In this document: positions 38,225-43,317 of the stretch, piece after piece
How the letters are laid out: the number at the start of each line of letters is the position of its first letter
Position numbering within the stretch: position 1 is the stretch's first letter
Source: Bryobacteraceae bacterium
GTDB lineage: Bacteria; Acidobacteriota; Terriglobia; Bryobacterales; Bryobacteraceae
Assembly (NCBI GenBank): GCA_025928545.1
Contig: JAICJH010000059.1
Coordinates: 1-43,317 of the forward strand
Length of the DNA: 43,317 nt
Direction of reading: 5' to 3'
Program-made: the position numbers and the translations under genes
Notes under the pieces: generated by a model
Seen by the model: the letters and a program-made list of their open reading frames with translations, nothing else
What the model was told of the DNA's origin: nothing
The model's database searches: none

Positions 38225-40816
38225 CTATTGCGCCGGAGTGGTTTCGGCAGCGCGCTTATGGAGAGCATCCGGATCGAAGATTCTCTTGTCCGGCGGCATT
38301 GCCTTGAAAGGCGTGTAGTCCGGCTCATCGGTGAAAATGTCGCGGATACTCGCGGCGGTCTGGTCCATCAGATTCAGCGCGGGCACGCGGAGAATTTCGA
38401 AAATCGTCTTGAGCAAACCAGGAAAGCTGGTGTTCGTATGCGAAACGTAATTCCGCCGGACGTTCGGCCCCGCCGCCAGGAAAACCGTACGATGTGCATC
38501 GATCAAATCGATTCCCCCGGCGGCAGTGTCTTCCGTGACGAAGACAACCGTCTCGCGCCACCACGGCGAGTTCGACAAATATTCAAGAATGCGGCCCAGC
38601 GCCAGGTCGTTATCCGCCACCCATGAGGCCGCATACGGATATCCGCCGTTTGGCCGGTCGTCGCCAACGTGGTCGTTGGGCAGCGTGACATAGAGGAATT
38701 GCGGCAGTTGTTCTTTGCCGGATTTGTAGCGGCCATCCAGTTCGGCAATGAATTTGTCGGCCCGGACCTGATCGGGAACGTCAATCGAAAAGGCCGGATA
38801 ATCGCGGGACGTGTTGCGATAGAGCGAATCCTCAATGGGCATATCGGTCTGATAATCGCCGTCCTTGCCCGGCAATTCCAGGCCCTCGCCGAAGTTGCGG
38901 AACGAAATGTGATTCCGCTCCAGATGGTCCCAAAGAGTGCCGTTTTCGGGAATCTCCTCTGGCAGTGGAGAGGCGTTGGTGCCGGCGAACAGCAGGCGGC
39001 CCGGCGTGTTGTTATCGGCCGCGAAATGCCGCTGGCCACCGTAGGATGCGAACATTCCGCTCACCGTGAACAGATCGGGAATGATGCCGTTCAACCAATG
39101 GTGCCCGTCGACATCCGTATCGCTGTCGGCGTAAAAATTATCGCTGAAGGCGAACTGCTTCGCGATCTCATGGTGATTCGGGGTGACCGCCGCATCCTTC
39201 ACGCTGAAACGAACCCCGCGGCCATCCGCGCGTCCATGCAGGCCATAGCGGGCCAGCGCCACATTTCCCACGGCCTTCGAATTTGACGGCTCGCCGAGAT
39301 CTCCCAGCACTTCGTCGTAAGCGCGGTTCTCTTTCACAATCAGCACCACGTGCTTGATGGCAGCCGGAAGCGACGGCACGATATTGTTCTCGACGAAAAA
39401 GCCGTTGGCCGCAAAAGTAGTCGCCGTGAGTTTCTGCAGATCGCTCTGCGCCGGCATGGTGAAGGTGGAAAGCGAACCGTGATAGAAGGTGGAGGGTGCG
39501 TTGGGGTCCTCCAATGGGCGGCGCGCGTTCGCCCCCGACCCCTTGCCCCGCGCGTTCACTACCCACACGCGCCCATCGGCGAGCGCCACTCGCGTCGGAT
39601 ACCAGCCCACCGGCAAATGCCCGATCACCACGTTACGGGTCGTATCTATTACGCCTACGGCATTGATGCCGGCCTCGGCTACATAGAGCCATTTCGTGAC
39701 CGGGTCATAAGCCATCCCTGCGGGCAGGAAGCCGCGGAGCGTCAGCAGCCAGGGGACGCGGATCACAATCTGTCCGAGTACTTTGTTGTCCTTGGCCGAG
39801 ATGACCGTGATGGTGTCGGAATGTGAATTGGAAACGTAGACCTTGTCTTCCACGGCCAGAATGCCGGCCGGGGCGCTGCCGCCCATGGCTTTTCCGACAG
39901 GCTGGCCGGGGCCGTTGGGAACGGCGCTCCCCACAGCGGGGCCGGTGCGGATCCACGTCTCCATCACGGGCTTCTGCGCGTCACGAACGTTGATCACGCA
40001 CACGGAATTTGCTTCGCGGTCGTTCGGATCGCCCAGCGCTTCCGTTGCCTGCGGCGAGGGGAAAGCAAATGCCGGCCAGGGCAGCCCCGTCCCCGGCAGC
40101 GTTTTGTAGCGGAACATTCCCACGTTCGCCACGTACACCGTATTTCGATCCGGCGATAGTGCCAGGGTAAACGGCATCCGGCCCGTCGCGATGGATGAAA
40201 GCACCAGGTCTTTCACCGTGTCGATCAGCACCAGCCGATAGTTCGCCTGATCCAGTACATAGAGAATATGCCGCACCGGATCGATGGCGAGATCGGCGGT
40301 GTAGCTGTTTTTCCAATCGCCCGAGTTGATGCTGACCAGCTTGCGGCGAGCCCCGTTGCCCGAATCGATCAGCCGGATCTTGCCTGAATCGCCCTCCGCA
40401 ATCCAGACCGCCTTTTCGGAATCGAACGCGATTCCGTAAGATGCGCTCTGCCAGCGGTCGGGCTGTTTGGAGGCCTTGCCGGTGGATTCGTCATCCGTCG
40501 GTTGAGCCCAGAACATCTTTTCCTCCCACGCTGTTTTGTGGGGTGCGAGTACGGCCACGCCAAAACGTTCAAAGCCGGTTTCCGATACGCCGATCAACCC
40601 TTTAGGACTGACTGCGAGCCCGAATGCTCCCGGGCCAACCTCTATCTGGCTGCCCAGAGGCTTCAACGCCCGTCCTCCCGGCAGGAAAGTGACATTGCCG
40701 GAAGTGTGCGCATAATTGACCCCGCCCGGGGGATGGAAATCGTCAGCCGTCAGCGCTCCGGCCAGCAGAATTGTCGATGCGGCCAGGCAGATCCGGAGGT
40801 GGCGTGTCGGCGGCAT
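38225..40816 (-). CDS. Exported YncE-like beta-propeller/phosphoesterase protein
   Basis: This 863-residue protein has a signal peptide (HLRICLAASTILLAGALTAD) and two domains. Residues about 40-470 form a YVTN/YncE-type propeller: VYVANVGMFRYKTLPGTGLP, VYVSNSHSDTITVISAKDNK and WLYVAEAGINAVGVIDTTRN. From about residue 486 a phosphoesterase (PF04185-like, alkaline-phosphatase superfamily) follows: IKHVVLIVKENRAYDEVLGD, then FADNFYADSDTDVDGHHWLN with metal-binding Asp/His, and YVTLPNDHVGDDRPNGGYPY. The phosphoesterase family includes phospholipase C and acid phosphatases; substrate here unknown. The same two-domain combination occurs in other acidobacteria. The FAD oxidoreductase follows in the same direction. 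Confidence 0.9.
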   Translation of the reverse strand: MPPTRHLRICLAASTILLAGALTADDFHPPGGVNYAHTSGNVTFLPGGRALKPLGSQIEVGPGAFGLAVSPKGLIGVSETGFERFGVAVLAPHKTAWEEKMFWAQPTDDESTGKASKQPDRWQSASYGIAFDSEKAVWIAEGDSGKIRLIDSGNGARRKLVSINSGDWKNSYTADLAIDPVRHILYVLDQANYRLVLIDTVKDLVLSSIATGRMPFTLALSPDRNTVYVANVGMFRYKTLPGTGLPWPAFAFPSPQATEALGDPNDREANSVCVINVRDAQKPVMETWIRTGPAVGSAVPNGPGQPVGKAMGGSAPAGILAVEDKVYVSNSHSDTITVISAKDNKVLGQIVIRVPWLLTLRGFLPAGMAYDPVTKWLYVAEAGINAVGVIDTTRNVVIGHLPVGWYPTRVALADGRVWVVNARGKGSGANARRPLEDPNAPSTFYHGSLSTFTMPAQSDLQKLTATTFAANGFFVENNIVPSLPAAIKHVVLIVKENRAYDEVLGDLGEPSNSKAVGNVALARYGLHGRADGRGVRFSVKDAAVTPNHHEIAKQFAFSDNFYADSDTDVDGHHWLNGIIPDLFTVSGMFASYGGQRHFAADNNTPGRLLFAGTNASPLPEEIPENGTLWDHLERNHISFRNFGEGLELPGKDGDYQTDMPIEDSLYRNTSRDYPAFSIDVPDQVRADKFIAELDGRYKSGKEQLPQFLYVTLPNDHVGDDRPNGGYPYAASWVADNDLALGRILEYLSNSPWWRETVVFVTEDTAAGGIDLIDAHRTVFLAAGPNVRRNYVSHTNTSFPGLLKTIFEILRVPALNLMDQTAASIRDIFTDEPDYTPFKAMPPDKRIFDPDALHKRAAETTPAQ

Positions 40817-40876
40817 CTGTTTCTATGATCCATTGTCCGGGGTTATGGTTTCGTGCCGGGAATTCTCTCGCCGAAC

Positions 40877-40882
40877 TATACT
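40877..40882 (+). promoter_or_regulatory. -10 box of the helicase gene
   Basis: TATACT ends 11 nt before the ATG at 40894, so the leader would be only a few bases. No good -35 box is seen. The 77-nt divergent gap (40817-40893) must also hold the promoter of the phosphoesterase gene. Confidence 0.4.
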
Positions 40883-40893
40883 GAGTTTGCGCG

Positions 40894-42843
40894 ATGAATT
40901 CTGCTTCTACCCGGCCCGTTGCGGCCAAAACGCGGACTGAGTTGCGCCAGTTTTTCCGGCCCGGGGGCACCCTGGCATCGGCCCATCCTTCGTTCGAACT
41001 GCGGGCGGGCCAGATGGAAATGGCCAATGCGGTCGATGCCGCGCTCAGCGAAAACCGCAAGCTGATCGTGGAAGCGGGCACAGGCACCGGCAAGACGCTG
41101 GCCTACCTGGTTCCGGCCATCCTTTCCGGCCGCCGCGTGGTGATTTCGACCAATACCAAAGCCCTCCAGGAGCAGCTCTTCTTCCGCGATATTCCGTTTC
41201 TTGAGAAAGTCGTCGGGCGGCCCCTGCGTGTTTGTTACATGAAAGGCCGTTCCAATTACGCCTGCCGGCAAAAAATCTATGACGCCGAAGGAACTCCGGT
41301 TCTAAGCGGCCTCGAAGAAGTCGCCGACTTCCAGATCATTCAGGAATGGGAAAAACACACCGAAACGGGTGATCGCGCCGAGGTCAACACCTTGCCCGAA
41401 AACAGTACCGCGTGGGCGAAAATCGACGCGCGGCCCGAGATGTGCGGCGGTTCCAGATGCAGCCAGTACGAACGCTGTTTCATCACTTTGATGCACCAGC
41501 GCGCTTCGGAAGCCGACATTATCATCGTTAATCATCATCTGTTTTTCGCCGATCTTTCCATTCGCCGCTCCGATCAGGCTCAGATTCTGCCCGATTACAA
41601 TGCCGTGATCTTCGACGAAGCGCACGAAATCGAAGACGTCGCCGGCCAGTACTTCGGTCTCGCCGTGAGTACCTATAAGGTGCTGGATCTGCGCCGCGAT
41701 ATCGCGGCACTTTCGCGCATCCGCAAATTCGGTTCGGAAGAACTGGATCGCATTCTCATTCGCCTGGAGGAAGTCTCTCTCAGCTTCTTCGGAAGACTTC
41801 CCGGCGGCGATGGGAGGGCGAGTTTCACAGGGCGCGACGAATTCCTGGCGCTTCATGGCGAGCAATACCAAACCTTGTTAACCGCCTTCGATCTTCTCGC
41901 CGGACATTTGAAACTGATCCACGATGCTCCCCAGGAAGTGATTCCTCTGTTCCGCCGTGCCATGGAAATGCGCAGCGCGATTCAGTTCCTGATTGAAGGC
42001 GATAACCCCGGCTTCGTGCACTGGACCGAACGCCGCAGCCGTGGGATTTTCCTTCAGGCCACTCCCATCGATGTCGCCGATATTCTTCGCGAACACCTCT
42101 GGAGTAAGGTGGACGCCGCGGTCCTCACTTCCGCCACGCTCGCCGTAGCGGGCGGCTTCGACTACGTGGAATCGCGATTGGGACTCGGCGATGCCCGCAC
42201 GCTCGTGGTGCCCAGCCATTTCGATTATCAAAGCCAGGCCCTGCTCTACATTCCTCAGAATCTGCCCGCGCCGTCGGACCCCGCCTGGGTCAAAGCCGCC
42301 AGCGAGGAAATCGCCCGAATCCTGAACGCCAGCCGTGGCCGCGCATTTGTCCTGTTTACCAGTTACATGCAGATGCGCCAGATTCACGACCGCGTGAGTT
42401 TGATGGTGGAATTCCCCGTCCTCACCCAGGGGACCGGGCCCCGCACCGCCCTCCTCGATGAGTTTCGCAACACGCCGAATTGCGTTTTATTCGCTACTTC
42501 CTCTTTCTGGCAGGGAGTTGACGTTCCAGGCGAGCAATTGAGCTGCGTTATTATTGATAAGTTGCCCTTCGCGGTGCCCAACGATCCGGTGGTTGAGGCG
42601 CGTATCCGGAATGTCCGCGAGGCGGGCGGGAATCCTTTTTACGACTACCAGATTCCCCAGGCGGCCATCGCGCTCAAACAGGGTTTCGGGCGTCTGATTC
42701 GCACCCGCGCGGACCGTGGCGTGCTTGCCTTACTCGACCACCGCATCACGAAACAGCGGTACGGGCAGGTATTTTTCGATAGTTTGCCGGATTACGCGTT
42801 TTCCATGGATTTCGCCAAAGTGGAGAGTTTTTTCAATGTTTGA
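40894..42843 (+). CDS. DinG/XPD-like ATP-dependent DNA helicase
   Basis: This 649-residue superfamily 2 helicase has Walker A EAGTGTGKTLAYLVP (K67), FDEAHEIEDVA (DEAH 241-244), and helicase motifs III-VI including VLTSATLAVAGGFDY, ATSSFWQGVDVPGEQLSCVI and ALKQGFGRLIRTRADRGVLA. Four cysteines between motifs I and II (C124, C184, C189, C195) match the iron-sulfur cluster of the XPD/DinG group. It unwinds 5'-3' structures, probably in repair or R-loop removal. No exonuclease domain is attached. The stop codon overlaps the queD start (ATGTTTGA, 8 nt), an unusual pairing with no known functional link. Confidence 0.92.
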   Translation: MNSASTRPVAAKTRTELRQFFRPGGTLASAHPSFELRAGQMEMANAVDAALSENRKLIVEAGTGTGKTLAYLVPAILSGRRVVISTNTKALQEQLFFRDIPFLEKVVGRPLRVCYMKGRSNYACRQKIYDAEGTPVLSGLEEVADFQIIQEWEKHTETGDRAEVNTLPENSTAWAKIDARPEMCGGSRCSQYERCFITLMHQRASEADIIIVNHHLFFADLSIRRSDQAQILPDYNAVIFDEAHEIEDVAGQYFGLAVSTYKVLDLRRDIAALSRIRKFGSEELDRILIRLEEVSLSFFGRLPGGDGRASFTGRDEFLALHGEQYQTLLTAFDLLAGHLKLIHDAPQEVIPLFRRAMEMRSAIQFLIEGDNPGFVHWTERRSRGIFLQATPIDVADILREHLWSKVDAAVLTSATLAVAGGFDYVESRLGLGDARTLVVPSHFDYQSQALLYIPQNLPAPSDPAWVKAASEEIARILNASRGRAFVLFTSYMQMRQIHDRVSLMVEFPVLTQGTGPRTALLDEFRNTPNCVLFATSSFWQGVDVPGEQLSCVIIDKLPFAVPNDPVVEARIRNVREAGGNPFYDYQIPQAAIALKQGFGRLIRTRADRGVLALLDHRITKQRYGQVFFDSLPDYAFSMDFAKVESFFNV

Positions 42844-43216
42844 AGTCGCCGTAGAGCATACTTTCGCCGCCGGTCACGCCCTCCGCCATTACAAAGGCAA
42901 GTGCGAGAACGTACATGGCCACAATTACAAAGTGCAGGTAGTCGTGCGCGGAGAGAAGCTGGATTCCATCGGGATGCTGGCCGATTTCGTGATGCTGAAG
43001 AAATGCCTGCGAGATACCTGCGAGCCGATGGATCATGTCTTCCTCAACGATCTGCCGCCCTTCGACGTCCTGAATCCCACAGCCGAGAATATGGCGATTC
43101 ACATTGGCGAGAAAATGCAGGCGGCGCTGGCGGGCAATCCGAATCCTGTGGAAGTTGCGGAAGTGAAGGTTTGGGAGACGGATATTCAATCGGCTACTTA
43201 CCGGCCGAATCGCTGA
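42836..43216 (+). CDS. queD: 6-carboxytetrahydropterin synthase (QueD-type)
   Basis: This 126-residue protein of the 6-pyruvoyl-tetrahydropterin synthase family has the zinc ligands H14, H27 and H29 (AGHALRHYKGKCENVHGHNY). The catalytic cysteine is C23, present as expected for QueD. Other conserved parts are GMLADFVMLKK, EPMDHVFLNDL, NPTAENMAIHI and the C-terminal VKVWETDIQSATY. It converts dihydroneopterin triphosphate to 6-carboxytetrahydropterin for queuosine and 7-deazaguanine synthesis. The ATG at 42836 overlaps the helicase stop by 8 nt; an upstream in-frame start in the helicase would be out of place. It ends 7 nt from the stop of a convergent gene. Confidence 0.94.
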   Translation: MFEVAVEHTFAAGHALRHYKGKCENVHGHNYKVQVVVRGEKLDSIGMLADFVMLKKCLRDTCEPMDHVFLNDLPPFDVLNPTAENMAIHIGEKMQAALAGNPNPVEVAEVKVWETDIQSATYRPNR

Positions 43217-43223
43217 GAAGCGC

Positions 43224-43317
43224 TCAGGCTAAAGCCACATTCGGTTGAGCGGTCTCGCTCAGCGGCGCGAACTCCCCGCGCTCGAACTTCGCCCACGCCG
43301 CCGCCGCAATCATCACC
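43224..43317 (-). CDS. tsaD: C-terminal end of tRNA threonylcarbamoyladenosine transferase TsaD (start outside window)
   Basis: Only the last 30 codons are inside the window, in the frame ending at the TGA 43224-43226. They read VMIAAAAWAKFERGEFAPLS then ETAQPNVALA. This matches the TsaD/Gcp C-terminus, where (D)NAAMIAAAxxxRFxxGEFAPL is followed by a short tail. TsaD makes the t6A modification of tRNAs that read ANN codons. The call rests on this short stretch only. It converges with queD. Confidence 0.7.
   Translation of the reverse strand, partial: VMIAAAAWAKFERGEFAPLSETAQPNVALA

Overview
The window looks like chromosomal DNA from an Acidobacteriota, most likely near the Solibacter/Bryobacter group. 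This is inference from gene content and high-GC codon use; no rRNA or tRNA gene is present to confirm it. Pointers are two Oar-like TonB-dependent outer-membrane proteins, a PadR regulator with a membrane partner, a form II CO-dehydrogenase-like cluster, a DUF4159 protein and lipid A/Kdo genes (Gram-negative envelope).

Layout. 1-1295: 3' part of an Oar-like receptor. 1296-2027: hairpin-rich spacer, then an ABM-domain monooxygenase. 2257-4343: two near-identical 52-residue proteins with a VPEID-type sorting tail, followed by a fused exosortase/CPBP protease (XrtE type). 4305-8495 (minus): coxS-coxL-coxM-coxG. 8565-11447 (minus): PadR, membrane protein, TerC-like protein, ECF-type sigma factor, single-TM partner, and a headless Phd/YefM antitoxin remnant. 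11437-13832 (minus): exported hypothetical, GAF protein, exported YCF48-like propeller. 13822-16155 (plus): one ORF fusing WaaA (Kdo transferase) to LpxK (lipid A 4'-kinase). 16167-23875 (minus): six-gene drug-efflux operon (TetR, HlyD, double ABC ATPase, two permeases, TolC) behind a strong promoter with an operator. 24098-27715 (minus): full Oar-like receptor with a perfect terminator. 27985-29693 (plus): TauE/SafE exporter and DUF4159 protein. 29769-31852 (minus): PAS histidine kinase and NarL-type regulator. 32190-36459 (plus): amtB, PII and an APC permease with a soluble tail. 36565-40816 (minus): YncE-like propeller/phosphoesterase and FAD oxidoreductase. 40894-43216 (plus): DinG-like helicase and QueD. 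43224-43317 (minus): the last codons of what looks like TsaD.

How the parts work together. Most neighbours overlap by 1-8 nt, so the window is a set of tight operons. The efflux operon is complete from repressor to outer-membrane channel. The ammonium module sits next to a divergent two-component system, with three copies of a CTNTCTTTCGA motif between them. The VPEID/XrtE cassette is the most unusual part: its two substrates consist almost only of an N-terminal hydrophobic segment and the sorting tail, and the copies differ mostly at silent sites. Several genes have -10-like boxes only 6-11 nt before the start codon, suggesting leaderless transcripts. A 10-bp-unit repeat family (AAYRGCCGCCGAT plus KCACGCVGAT units) occurs three times between genes.
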